NCBI RefSeq assembly: GCF_963576675.1
Contig: NC_088915.1
Span: 90,343,501 to 90,407,500, forward strand
From: Euphorbia lathyris
Taxonomy: Eukaryota > Streptophyta > Magnoliopsida > Malpighiales > Euphorbiaceae
Direction: 5' to 3'
DNA length: 64,000 bases
In this document: piece by piece, positions 33,448 through 43,931 of the stretch
How positions within the stretch are numbered: position 1 is the first letter of the stretch
Layout: every line of letters begins with the position of its first letter
Made by a program: the position numbers and the translations under genes
Notes under the pieces: generated by a model
What the model was told of the DNA's origin: nothing
What the model saw: the letters and a program-made list of their open reading frames with translations, nothing else
Database searches by the model: none

Positions 33448-34873
33448 GGGTAAATTACATCAATAGTACCTGAAATTTGTCATAGTTCACACTTTGGTAC
33501 ATGAATTACATTTTATTTCAAAAATATACCTCAAGTAAGGGTGATTGGACAATTTAATACTTTTAACCGATCATTGACTAGTCAACGCGAATTTGACCAT
33601 TTTCAATTAATGCGCTGGACCCACCATACATCTAAATAACCTAAAAAGACTAACTTACCCTTTAATAATTCCAAACTATTATGCATCTCTCTTTCTATCC
33701 ATCTGATTTCTCTCTCTCTAATTTTATTTCTCTTTCTTCTCTATTCTAATCGAACTGAAAAAAGGACATCATCTTCGTGACCCTTCCGCTCCCCTTTCAT
33801 CTTCTTCCTCACCGGTCTTCCACAAGGAAGAACCCTAACCATGGTGTTGCCGCAATCGGTGCATTCAGACCTCTCTCATGTCTCTGTTTCGAGTGATAAT
33901 CTCTAGTTTGTTATTTGGGCAAGTCCGAAACCTTTAAGGGGTAAATGTTCACCATTGGCTTTCTCAAGGCCACCAAAGGACCGATCTATACATGCATGGC
34001 GTTTTGCCAAGATAAATCATCTTCCTTCGTTTTTTTCTTTTTTATCTTCTTTTTCCTGGGATTTGTCCTTACATGATATCAACTGGAAGGAGATGTTGTA
34101 CTGTACACATACAAACAATTGTCTCATATTATTGAGATTAAATAAAACAAAAGGGTTTTTTTTTATATTTAATTATTTGATTCCTATATCTGATTCCTGT
34201 AAGACAAAATTTTCAAGCTTAAATTGTGTGATGGACATCTTTTCTATATTCGATTTAGTTTTTTTTTTAACTAATATTCGATTTAGTTAGGATTTATTTT
34301 TTTGTTTAAAAGAATTGAATTAAATTGAAATTGAGTTTTGTTTTAAATATAAGAAAATAAAAATATTGGAGTCTTTGCTTAGAGGGAAGTTGAACTGAAT
34401 ATGTATATCCAAAGACAAAAATTATAGTAGAGAAAAAAATTACAGGGAGAAGCAGAAGAGAGAGAAATCAGAGACAGAGACAAAAAAAAAAATTAGAGAG
34501 AGAAATAGAAGAGAGAGAAACAGAAGATAGAGAATGGACGAAATTATTCTAGAAAGAATAATAGAAATGGAAACTTAGGGATGGGAGAATGGACGAAATT
34601 ATTCTAGAAAGAATAATAGAAATGGAAACTTAGGGATGGAAGGAGGGTAAAATTGTACTTACAATTGATATAAGTCCACATTTAAATTAAAAATTTGGTC
34701 AAACCATGACACATCATTTATCATCAGTTTTAATGGTTAACCTACTGTAGCAGGTCATAAATATTATATTGTCCAGTCATATAAAGTTTGAGTATATTTT
34801 TGAGACAAAATGTAATTTAGTTACCAAAGTGTGAATTAGGGTATAATTCAGGTACTATTGATGTAATTTACTC
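33448..34873. mobile_element. MULE-type non-autonomous element inside the LINE
   Basis: Ends GGGTAAATTACATCAATAGT and the near complement ACTATTGATGTAATTTACTC close a 1426-bp insert. It is flanked by a perfect 10-bp TSD, TCAATTGTTC, at 33438-33447 and 34874-34883. A 9-11 bp TSD fits Mutator-type insertion. Removing the insert and one TSD copy restores the LINE reading frame (VNCSFLWKG). Internally there is a purine-rich direct repeat at about 34523-34640 (GAATGGACGAAATTATTCTAGAAAG, twice). A less AT-rich stretch at 33770-33900 could be captured host sequence, but I recognise nothing in it. Confidence 0.8.
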
Positions 34874-35019
34874 TCAATTGTTCCTTCCTCTGGAAAGGGC
34901 TCAACGCTGTGTTTGCGGAGTTCTGTATTGGAGTTGGCTTGGAGGTTGGAAATGGTCAGTCCATCAGTTTCTGGTATGATACTTGGATTGGTGACAAGTT
35001 GCTTATAGAAGTGTGTATT

Positions 35020-35044
35020 CCCCCCCCCCCCCCCCCCCCCCCCC
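35020..35044 (+). repeat. Poly-C run of 25 bases
   Basis: Twenty-five uninterrupted C residues occur within the LINE, at a place where the frame reads a proline-containing segment (CIPP...PSYTRCWKI). Poly-C of this length is rare in AT-rich plant DNA. It may be a slippage expansion of a CCC-rich codon run or a sequencing artefact. Confidence 0.8.
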
Positions 35045-36573
35045 TCCTAGTTACACCCGTTGCTGGAAAATTGCCGATGTGGTAAACTCTGAAGGTGACT
35101 GGATCTGGTCTAAATTTGATTCTTTCTTTACCCTGGATACTCTCCTGAAAATAAGAGGAATCAAAATTAGTAATCAAGAGGAAGATAAGGACAAGCACTG
35201 CTGGGCCATGACCGACAATGGCGCTTATTCTTGTAAATCGGCCTATGAAGCCTTTTTTTCCTAACAGGGATGAGCCTTCCTTAGAAATCTGAAAGTCTAT
35301 CTGGGCCCTTAAAATCCCTTACCGTATTAGGAGTTTCCTGTGGCTTGGAGTCAAGAACAGGTTGCTCACTAACGCGGATAAACACAGAAGGCACTTGGCG
35401 GAATCAGGAGTTTGCAGTAGATGCAGTGGCCATGTTGAAACCTTGTGTCATGCTGTTAGGGACTGCCCCAAGAGTAGAGAGGTTTGGAGTAAGGTTCTTC
35501 CTACCCACCTTCTCCCTTCCTTTATGATTCATTCTGAGGTTGACTGATTCTTGGAGGGAGCTAGTGGGAAGTTATTAGCCGATATGGATCACGGTGACAT
35601 TTTTTTCGCTATTATTTGTCACCAAATTTGGAAATGGAGGAATGAAGAGTTATTTGCTGAGAAGACTATCCTTATCCCCGACTTACTTGATTACTTCTCG
35701 AAAAAGCTCTCTGTTACTTTAACAAGCTTTGAAGGGGAGCCCCTTGTTAGCCCTTCCCGGGATAAAGTGGTCCATTTAGTTGGTTGGAGTAAACCTAAAG
35801 AAGGGGTTGTGAAGCTTAATACGGATGGCTCCTGCCTTAGCAATGGCAGAATTGCTGCTGGAGGAGTTCTTCGGGATGCTGGTGGCGCTTGGCTGGCTGG
35901 GTTTACCCACAACTTGGGGATGGGCTCCTCCTTTTCTGCGGAGCTCTGGGGTATTCTGTCAGGCATTAAACTAGCCATTCGCATGGATATTAAGAGGCTT
36001 TCGGTGGAGTCTGACAATTTGGTGGCAATAAACAGGATTTCTGACTGCCAGGCTTTTTGTCTTAGTAGCCAAAATCTTACCAAGGCTATTTTGAGGCTTC
36101 ATCCTGCCTTTGAGGCTTTTAGTTTCTCCCATATTTACAGGGAGCAAAACCGCATGACGGACCGCTTGGCAGCTGCTGGGCATGGGGGGATGTTAGGTGT
36201 TTCTACCCTTTCTGTTCCTCGTTCTTTTCTTTTGTCCACTCTTCTTGAGGATAGGGTTGGGGTCAGCCTTCCTAGACTGATCCCGGGTTAGGTTTTTGTT
36301 TGTTTGTTTCTTTTCCTTTCCTACCAAAAAAAAATTGATTTTAAAAAAATATTTCATATATCTTTTATGATTTAATAATAAAATTAGAGACTAATATTTA
36401 TACATTTATCGAAATATTTGAATTTTTTTTATCCAATTCTTAGAAAAGACTATATTTTTTAAAATTTTTAAAATACAAACACTGACAAGACAGTTTGATT
36501 AATAATTTCTTAAATTCACCCAACTTATGAATGTTATATGTAAAAAACGTCAAAGGCATTTTTACAACTTATC

Positions 36574-37260
36574 CATAAGTACTAATTTGACTATCTTGGG
36601 AGCTGCTCGGGACGGCATCACTATCATCATCAATCATACTTCCACCGTCCAAGATTTTTACTCGCATTACTTGTCATATTTTTCTCACTCTAAGACATTG
36701 ATGCAATTTGAATACCATAAGGATTATAGCTAATCCATTATTCTTCTTACTTATTTGTAGATTGGATGACGAGTATCATGTCTTAGATTGAGAAAAATAT
36801 AGCTAATACACTTTTCTTCTCTTTAATTAATATAAATAGTTCGTAAAAACTCATCAAATTTCGTAGCAAGCTCTTTGATTAGCTTAATTAATTCTGATTA
36901 ATTTGGTAGTATTAACATAGTCAAAGAAGAATATCGGGGAATCAATTATCACCATTAACGTGGTTTTAAGGCTTTGTGGCATTGGAACTGATCAAACAAT
37001 ATTTATGCAAGAATTGTATCATTAAGAATTAAGAACTAGAAATAAATTAGTGGAAGAACGAATTCCTTACTTAGCTTTAGCGAGAGACACAAACATAAGT
37101 GGAACGGTGACTAGTGATCAACGTCGGAGACTCGAATAGATGGACGGATTGGAGAAGGATGACCAACCATTTTAGGGATTTGAGATGTGGGAGAAATTCA
37201 GATTTAGTTTCGGTTCAAAGAACATTTGAGAAATTCAGATTTAGTTTCGGTTCAAAGTAT
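36574..37260. other. Intergenic DNA with a 30-bp tandem duplication
   Basis: GAGAAATTCAGATTTAGTTTCGGTTCAAAG occurs twice, at about 37192 and 37228, separated by a few bases. Inverted text around 36660-36790 (CTTGTCATATTTTTCTCA... / GACGAGTATCATGTCTTAGATTGAGAAAAATA) suggests a small TIR element. No gene is seen. Confidence 0.4.
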
Positions 37261-37269
37261 CGTCCTCTA

Positions 37270-38249
37270 TTCGTCTACTCAACCCTACTAAGTGATATAA
37301 CCGAACACTTAGATTTTCTCTACCACTGAGCACTAAAACTGAGTACTCAGCTTCACTCTCTCAACCTTTACAATTGATACAAGATTGCTCTTTCTAAACG
37401 AAGAACACTTTAGATGAATACAAATTCACTCTAGACTTTTACACAAAGATTGGATTTGGGTGTAAGAACTTGCTTTTTCTACTTAGACAGTTTCTCTTTT
37501 GGATTTTCACTCTTATGAAGATTTTCTATTCTGTTTGTACTTGCTTTTTCTTTTGTAATTCAGCCTAGGATCCAAGTGATGGACTTGTCCTTTTATAGCA
37601 GTTCTGAAGCTCCAAATGATTTGAATTCGGACATATCCGTTGAATTCAAACGGTCTTATTGCATCATTCAATTGGTCAGCATTCAGAACAGCATGCCAAT
37701 CCTGTCGTCTGAATTTAGCAGGCGTCAGGCTTGCCAGTTTCGTCTTCTTGCACCATGTTTGTCTTCAAGCGCCAGGTTTGTCTTCTTGCTAAATGCCAGG
37801 TGATCCATGCGTCTCGAAAAGGTCCTTGGTCACATTTTCGAGGCTTCTGAATTGGTGCAGACCTTTGTCGGATTTTGTCTTTTAGTTAACGGATCATTGG
37901 TGATGTCCTGACGAACTACTCAGCATGACTTAATTGACATTGTCTTCGATCTTTATCACAGGCAGAGTAACATTCTACTCAGCTTCTTCGGTCAGCTTCA
38001 TCTTTAAGCATTTGTTCTGAAGAAGACTTTTCTTCTATGATGCTTAGTTGTGTTCTACTCAGCTTCTGTGGCTCATGCTGACTTCGTTATGTCTTACTTT
38101 TTATTCCTGTTTTTACTTATTAATATAGTCAACATTGAACAATCAAATTAGTACAATTAAACCAAAGCACTTAAATTTAATTATCTTAATCATAGGATTA
38201 ACTTAAATAATTTTGTCAAATCAAAATCATTTGGAAAAGTGTTTCAACA
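37270..38249 (-). mobile_element. Probable solo LTR of a retrotransposon
   Basis: On the minus strand the sequence starts TGTTGAAACACTTTTCCAAA (38249 downwards), a typical plant LTR start. It continues for about 1 kb with repeated GCTGAGTAG / CTACTCAGC phrases and no coding domain. The opposite end and a TSD were not found, so this is a solo or truncated LTR. The family (copia-like by its start) is a guess. Confidence 0.4.
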
Positions 38250-38296
38250 CATGTTGTAGGGAGATTGAGCAAATTATGATGCATAGTTCAAAATGG

Positions 38297-39423
38297 AAAG
38301 TACTACACAAAAAAGATCAGATACAACAAATTAAGTCAAAATAATAGAATTCAGCAATTGGAGTAATAAAAAATGAACACGGAAATTCATTTTTGCAGAT
38401 ATAAATAGTCAACCTCATGACCAATGACCCCCAAAATTGCAGCATAATCTGCATTAGAAGCGGTTTCTGGAGATGCCAGAACGAGCTTAGAATTGAAAAT
38501 CTGTTCACAAGCAATCCCAATACAAATTCAATAAAACAAAAGTTGATAATTCAATATTAATGAGGATAAACCAAGTGCAAGTGCTTGAACAACTAAGTAA
38601 AAAACCAATTAAAACCTTGCAAGTGCTTGAACATTTAAGTGTCAGTGCGATTTTTCATACAATTCTGAAGATACTATGTACCACTTTAATCGCATATAAA
38701 CTGAACATGATTTAATCTCGTAAAGCCAAATCTAGGCCACCTACTCAACCATTCAAAACTCATGTGAAAAATGTTTCGAAGGCTAAAGAGCTGGGTACAG
38801 TAATTATTCCCTTTGTGAATAAACCATGAATGTTAAACATGTGAATTCAATTCCAATTTCTTAATTTTCATTTCGGAGTAAATTAAAACTAAAGTGAAGT
38901 GTCAGACCTAAGATTAAAGTGAAGTAAATAAGATGAGTTGATAACCTTAACTTCTGGACTCAAGTCCAGATCTGAACTAAGAAAACTCTTCTCAACGGAT
39001 TCTCCCTCTTCACAATCTTGTCCCTCACTTCACCACCTCTAAGTTTTGATTTGTTAATTGGATTTGATTTCTCAGATGAAAGTAATCGAGATGGCTATTT
39101 CATGATATTGAAAAAGAAATCGACTTGATTAGGTTACTGAAGAACAAGAGAAATTGAAGAATAACATTTCCCAAAATCGATGATTGATCGAGATGGTCGG
39201 GAATCCATGCTCCATATGGATGAGAAGAAGAGTATGGAGGTACTTGTGAGAAGAGTTTTAGGTATCGATGGCTGGAATCGATTTTTTTTTAATTTAAGAT
39301 AATTTTTTCTAAATTCAGGCCATGAATCAAAATTATACATTATGGGCTTTTCAGTTGTCAGCCTATGAAACACTTTATAAAATTGTCACTACAAAAGTGT
39401 TGGTCCCATTTTTTTTGTAGTGT
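38297..39423 (-). mobile_element. Possible CACTA-like element carrying host gene pieces
   Basis: The right end reads CACTACAAAAAAAATGGGAC on the minus strand, close to a CACTA terminus, and forms a small hairpin with CACTACAAAAGTG at 39388. The left end TACTACACAAAAAAGATC at 38297 is only similar, and no 3-bp TSD was confirmed. Inside lie an aminopeptidase exon (38414-38500) and another leader-plus-ATG-like stretch near 39130-39215. Treat the boundaries as tentative. Confidence 0.3.
38414..38500 (-). pseudogene. Single exon of an M1 (puromycin-sensitive type) aminopeptidase
   Basis: This 87-bp phase-0 exon encodes 29 residues: [20 protein letters not shown] followed by AILGVIGHE. It matches the M1-family zinc aminopeptidase segment just before and into the HEXXH zinc site, where the next exon would supply the FH and the rest. 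It is bordered by good splice sites (GAACAG| and |GTTGAC). No neighbouring exons were found, so it is an isolated exon, probably captured by a transposon or left from a duplication. It has no stop and no frameshift, which suggests recent origin. Confidence 0.7.
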
Positions 39424-39878
39424 GTCTACTATTCACAATAAATTTTACCGTACTCCCAAAGTAATATACTCCATTAATGAAAATATCACTACATAAGAAA
39501 TGATTGATGCATTGAAAAAAGTGTATGCATATGGCATTAATTGATTCGTCGTATGTATTACATCCGAATATATTTCGCAGTCAATTTAGTGATATAGGCA
39601 TTAGTTTTACTGAATATATACTTATTAAGTTATTGCATAGAATTATTATTCTATGCTATATAGTTTTTTTTTTTTAGAAATTCTTAGCTATATAGTTTTA
39701 ATGGTTTAGAATTGGAACTCAATAGATAAGATGAGACTTTTATATAAAATGGATAAGTCCAATTTAATCTTAATATTTTTGGTGAAGTATAAATATAGTA
39801 TAATTTAATTCTAATATTTTGGTGAAATATAAATATAATATAATATTAGTAAAATGTATAAAACGTGAACCTAAAACT
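39424..39878. other. AT-rich DNA with a 40-bp tandem repeat
   Basis: TAATATTTTGGTGAA(G/A)TATAAATATA(G/A)TATAAT occurs about 2.5 times between 39760 and 39850. A CACTACATAAGAAATG near 39487 resembles a CACTA end without a partner. No gene is seen. Confidence 0.4.
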
Positions 39879-40676
39879 GTCGCCAAAGCACTTGGTAATT
39901 TTATTGCGTCCTATGTGTCTGCTGACCCGAAAAACACCTAGTCAAATGTGCAAAGCTTCCTGAGAATTAAAGTTTGCATTGATATCAGAAAACCAATACA
40001 GAAAGAAAAGAAGGTAAGGAAGGCTGGGGGAGAATGGATGCTCTGTACTTTCAGGTACGAAAAAATCCCAACATTTTGCTTAATTTGTGGTCTGATTGGT
40101 CACCTGGACAGGCACTGCGATATGGTAATCAGATTATGGGCAGGCATTCCTAAGAGCACCGGTTCGAAAACAGAATCTGTTAGGAGGTGAAAAGTGGCTC
40201 AGAGAAGAAACAGTAGTAGGCAGCTCATCGAATACAAATGCTCAAGGGGACAGAACCATGGCATTGTCAGAAATCAGGCCTACGGTCCCTCATAGGCAAA
40301 ATCTGCATCACTTTGCCAAAAACTTCGGAACTAGTATCTTCGATTCAGGTACGACTGGTACAGAGGCGAAGGAAAATATCCCACCTGACCAAGGATTGGA
40401 GTTTACTGATGACATGAAAAGGAGAAGGGGGGGAAGCGATGGTGAATTGTGTCAAGTAGACCGGAAAAGCACCTCAGAACATGCAAGTGGACAGTGTGAC
40501 GCCTACAGCTGAGGGAATTAACTTGAATTCAACCTCTTCTTCAACTCAGGCAAAGGGGCAGCTTTACAAACATGCACGACTGAAACAACAATTAAGGCGA
40601 ACCAAGAGGTTCTCCCACCATCATGATCATCCTCAACTGGAACTGCCAAGGGCTGGGCAACACCAAGGCATTTCCT
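39879..40676 (+). pseudogene. LINE fragment: ORF1 C-terminal half and first codons of ORF2
   Basis: The plus strand reads the DUF4283/zf-CCHC_4 nucleic-acid-binding part of a plant LINE ORF1: VAKALGNFIASYVSADPKNT, a TAG, then RIKVCIDIRKP, GGEWMLCTFRYEKIPTFCLI and a zinc knuckle CLICGLIGHLDRHC. A frameshifted low-complexity C-terminal part follows (40258-40620). ORF2 then starts at 40623 with MIILNWNCQGLGN, the beginning of the apurinic-type endonuclease. The element stops at about 40676, where the palindromic element begins; no continuation was found on the far side. The nonsense codon, frameshifts and loss of ORF2 make it dead. Confidence 0.75.
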
Positions 40677-42465
40677 ATTCCCCGTCCCTATCAGTTCGGA
40701 TACCCGTGGTTTTCAGATAATCGTCTTCCTGTTGCCACCCTATATAGACAATTGTACCTAATTAAATATAGTTTAGTTCTGCATCCAATCAACCGAGTTT
40801 TGACAAGCAAAATTAACTTTAGGCCCAATTCTGTCATGCTAAAAAGCTCATCTATATCTAGGATTAGAGATGATAATTATTTGGTTCGTATTGTGTCAAT
40901 TTCGGAGTAATGTTAAAATAAGCCAATCCTAACCCAATTTAAAAAATTTAGAATCAAAATCGTGGTAATCTAATCACGATTAATATCGATTTCATATCGT
41001 GCTTTAACTATAACAAATTAATTTTTTAAAGATCAATTTGGGAGAAAAATTTGAGTTTTGATTGTAGGAGTTGATTGGGAGTTGATTATAGCTAAAATCT
41101 TCAACCTTCATGCAAATATGACTAAATTAAATATGATTAAGCTTACCATAAAAATTGTATGGTTATATTAAATATATTTGGCCTAACATAAAGAATGAGT
41201 TGAAAATGACATATTGGGAGGGTAATATTCAAAATAAATTAATAATTACTAATATTCAAAATTAACAACTTTCTATCTCTATATAAGGACTAGAGCTTTC
41301 TTGTTAGATTTTATATATTCTCCGTCTGCATTTGATAGACATCTCTTTTTTGCAATTCATTCAAGAAAACTATATAGTAGCTCAATGGATACTGAAATGA
41401 TTGATACATATATGATTGATGTGGATATGGTTGAAGCTGACATGGATGACACTGTTATGATTGACATCGCCATGGATGACACTGTCATGATTGATATCGC
41501 CATGGATGACACTTTTATGATTGATATCGCCATCCATAACAGTGTCATCCATGGCGATATCAATCATAATAGTGTCATCTATAACAGTGTCATCCATGGC
41601 GATATCAATCATAACAGTGTCATCCATGGCGATGTCAATCATAACAGTGTCATCCATGCCAGCTTCAACCATATCCACATCAATCATATATGTATCAATC
41701 ATTTCAGTATCCATGGAGCTACTATATAGTTTTCTTGAATGAATTGCAAAAAAGAGATGTCTATGAAATGCAGACGGGGAATATATAAAATCTAACAAGA
41801 AAGCTCTAGTCCTTATATAGAGATAGAAAGTTGTTAATTTTGAATATTAGTAATTATTAATTTATTTTGAATATTACCCTCCCAATATGTCATTTTCAAC
41901 TCATTCTTTATGTTAGGCCAAATATATTTAATATAGCCATACAATTTTTATGGTAAGCTTAATCATATTTAATTTAGTCATATTTGCATGAAGGTCGAAG
42001 ATTTTAGCTATAATTGGGACCTCAAATCTCCATTCCAAATGTCAATCAACTCCCAATCAACCCCAATCAACTCCTACAACCAAAACTCAATTTTTTTCTC
42101 CCAAATTGATCTTTAAAAAATTCATTTCTTATAATTAAAGCATGATATGAAATCTATATTAATCGTGATTAGATTACCACGATTTTGATTCTAAAATTTT
42201 TAAATTGGGTTAGGATTGGCTTATTTTAACATTACTCTGAAATTGACACAATACGAACCAAATAATTATCATCTCTAATCCTAGATATAGATGAGCTTTT
42301 TAGCATGACAGAATTGGGCCTAAAGTTAATTTTGCTTGTCAAAACCTGGTTGATTGGATGCAGAACTAAACTATATTTAATTAGGTAAAATTGTCTATGT
42401 AGGGTGGCAACAGGAAGACGATTATCTGAAAACCACGGGTATCCGAACGGATGGGGACGGGAAAT
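40677..42465. mobile_element. Long palindromic element, copy 2 (arms about 860 bp)
   Basis: The left arm begins near 40677 (CCCCGTCCCTATCAGTTCGG) and the right arm ends near 42465 with its inverse. The arms are longer than in copy 1 at 11877-13416, whose left arm is cut at GTTTTGACAAGC and joined to the 150-bp repeat. TATA-like boxes face inwards at about 41280 and 41815. The central 30-bp repeats (ATGGATGACACTGTTATGAT core) number about three on the left and four to five on the right. The two arms again read the same Met/Asp/Ile repeat peptide convergently. Confidence 0.7.
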
Positions 42466-43524
42466 ATCTAAAATAAGTGGGAATGGGAACGTGATATATT
42501 TTTTCCCAGAATCCTAAATGAAGATGGGGATGAAAATTATTATTTTTTATTTTTGTTAATTTTTATGTTGTAAATTTTATTTGTTTAATTATAGTTAATT
42601 TTAGTTAAATTTTTATTTTGTTTAATTTATTTTAATTAAATTTTTATTTTGTTAATTTTAGCTAGGATTGAGCAGGCTCCACCAGTTAGGACTGATCTGG
42701 AGCAGATTATGGAGGAATGGAACCAGACAAATTGATTTGTTGTAATTTTTTAATATTTAGAATTCTTTAATTTGCTATATCTAATATTCTATTTAATTTG
42801 GTTTTCCTAATTAGAACATGAATTAAAAACTTCGTCTTAAATGAATCCTACTAAAAACATGATTATAATTTTAAACGTATAAATAATGGTTGTTTGCTTA
42901 TTTATTTTGCATTGAGAGTTTTGGAACTTGCACTCTTGCGATATACATACGTTTGAGAGAAAATAAAATATTATTATCAAATTTAACATTTATATTAAAT
43001 TTAATGCACTCTTGTGATAATAATATACATACCTTAACAATCTCGATATACATACCTTAACATTTTTTGAAAAATTTAACGCATTCCTTCCGAGTTCGTT
43101 TCATTCAATTAGCCTCCTAAATTTGCGCAAAATATAATCAATTGATCCATCGGTTGCAAAAAAAGATAAATTAAATACGGAAAATGTATTGCACATGTCT
43201 TAAAAAAAGAAAAACGACCAAGATCAGGAGTGTACGACTTTAATATTAGCAAAGATAAGTTTTATAGTTGAACAAGTAATAACTTCATTTTTACTCTATT
43301 TTTGAATTATGTAATAACATTCTAAGATGCATGCAATACATCTTCCGCATTTAACTTATAGTTTTTTACAAACAAATGATCAATTGATTATATTTTACGC
43401 AAGTTCAGTGTACTAACTAAACATTTTATGCAAGTTCAGGGGGCTATCAATACACTTTGAAAGTTCAGAGGGCAAATGATGTATTAAGCCATTAATACGT
43501 GAACATGATTTTGACTAAATTGAT
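42466..43524. repeat. Block shared with 13500-14664
   Basis: This is near-identical to the downstream flank of palindromic element copy 1. It has indels: it lacks the left half of the 176-bp palindrome (14076-14163) but contains about 20 bp (ATGTATTAAGCCATTAATAC) missing at 14640. No gene is seen. Confidence 0.75.
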
Positions 43525-43530
43525 GCTTAT

Positions 43531-43585
43531 GGTAATAAATAACCAGTTTTAAGACAAGGTGTCTTAAAATTAGTTATTTATTACC
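43531..43585. repeat. Hairpin, 27-bp arms
   Basis: GGTAATAAATAACCAGTTTTAAG is mirrored by CTTAAAATTAGTTATTTATTACC with one or two mismatches and almost no loop. A related hairpin is at 43745-43821. Confidence 0.65.
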
Positions 43586-43744
43586 TTATCTTGGTTTAAT
43601 TAGTTTATTAAATATTTTATTTGTGATGCTGACTTTGAAGCAGTAAGAAATATATATATATTTGTCATTAGGAAGTTATAAAATATTTACTAAACTCGTT
43701 AAATCAAGATAGGCTTTTTGTAGGAGGTTCTAGTGTCCTGGATA

Positions 43745-43821
43745 CTCAAGGTAATAGACAATGAGTTTTAAGATATTGTATAAAACATCATACCTTAAAA
43801 CTCGTTGTATATTACCTTGAG
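43745..43821. repeat. Second hairpin related to the one at 43531
   Basis: CTCAAGGTAATAGACAATGAG is mirrored by CTCGTTGTATATTACCTTGAG, and both stems share a GGTAATA...AGTTTTAAGA core with the first hairpin. The surrounding 43600-43930 is itself imperfectly inverted (TTAAATCAAGATAGG / ATCTTAGTTTAATGAG), so both may be inner parts of one TIR element. Confidence 0.55.
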
Positions 43822-43931
43822 CATCCAAAACAGTGAAACCTTCCACAAAAAGATTATCTTAGTTTAATGAGCTTGATAAATATTCTATAAATTCCTTACT
43901 GCCAAATGTATATCTTTCTTTTGGATTCAAA

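Larger units (their letters stand above)
31346..36291 (+). pseudogene. LINE ORF2: endonuclease tail, reverse transcriptase, zf-RVT, RNase H
   Basis: Order of parts: endonuclease tail and linker (about 31350-31700, NWNK-type WNKNIFGHIIRRKNNLLRR); an RT frame at 31707-32970 with LWFQKSWKAWIKDGDRNTRF, KAPGIDGIPASFY, GSFVPGRQMMDN, RQGDPMSPFLF and the catalytic FADD; then after a frameshift near 32970 the RT thumb (32969-33447). The MULE-type insertion follows. The resumed frame has SFWYDTWIGD, a polyproline run coded by poly-C, a zf-RVT domain (about 35300-35500, CSRCSGHVETLCHAVRDCP), and an RNase H (about 35810-36200, LNTDGSCLSNG, AELWGI, VESDN, YREQNRMTDRLAA). Stops and frameshifts in several places, plus truncation, make it inactive. 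Confidence 0.85.
31346..36334 (+). mobile_element. L1-type LINE, 5' truncated, interrupted by a MULE-type element
   Basis: The element begins inside the ORF2 endonuclease end (PFRHYDHCPIL) and finishes after the RNase H with a short 3' UTR and an A-run near 36326-36334. It is much GC-richer than its surroundings. The two parts, 31346-33447 and 34874-36334, join in frame if the inserted element and one TSD copy are ignored. The closest layout in this window is the minus-strand LINE at 16884-20262, but sequence divergence shows a different subfamily. Confidence 0.85.
31220..36573. mobile_element. MITE of the 7294 family, split by a LINE
   Basis: The left part (31220-31345: TAAGGTGCAATTTTAC, GTTGGGTCGATTTCAGACATTATTATAAAATACA) and right part (36335-36573: ATTTCATATATCTTTTATGATTTAATAATA ... 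GGCATTTTTACAACTTATCC) join into one copy of the 7294-7811 family. The LINE interrupted it at its middle. Confidence 0.65.

Noticed and set aside
35013..35198. Open frames giving polyproline or polyglycine peptides
   Set aside because: Both come from the C25 run; the plus-strand one is part of the LINE ORF2 frame, not a separate gene.
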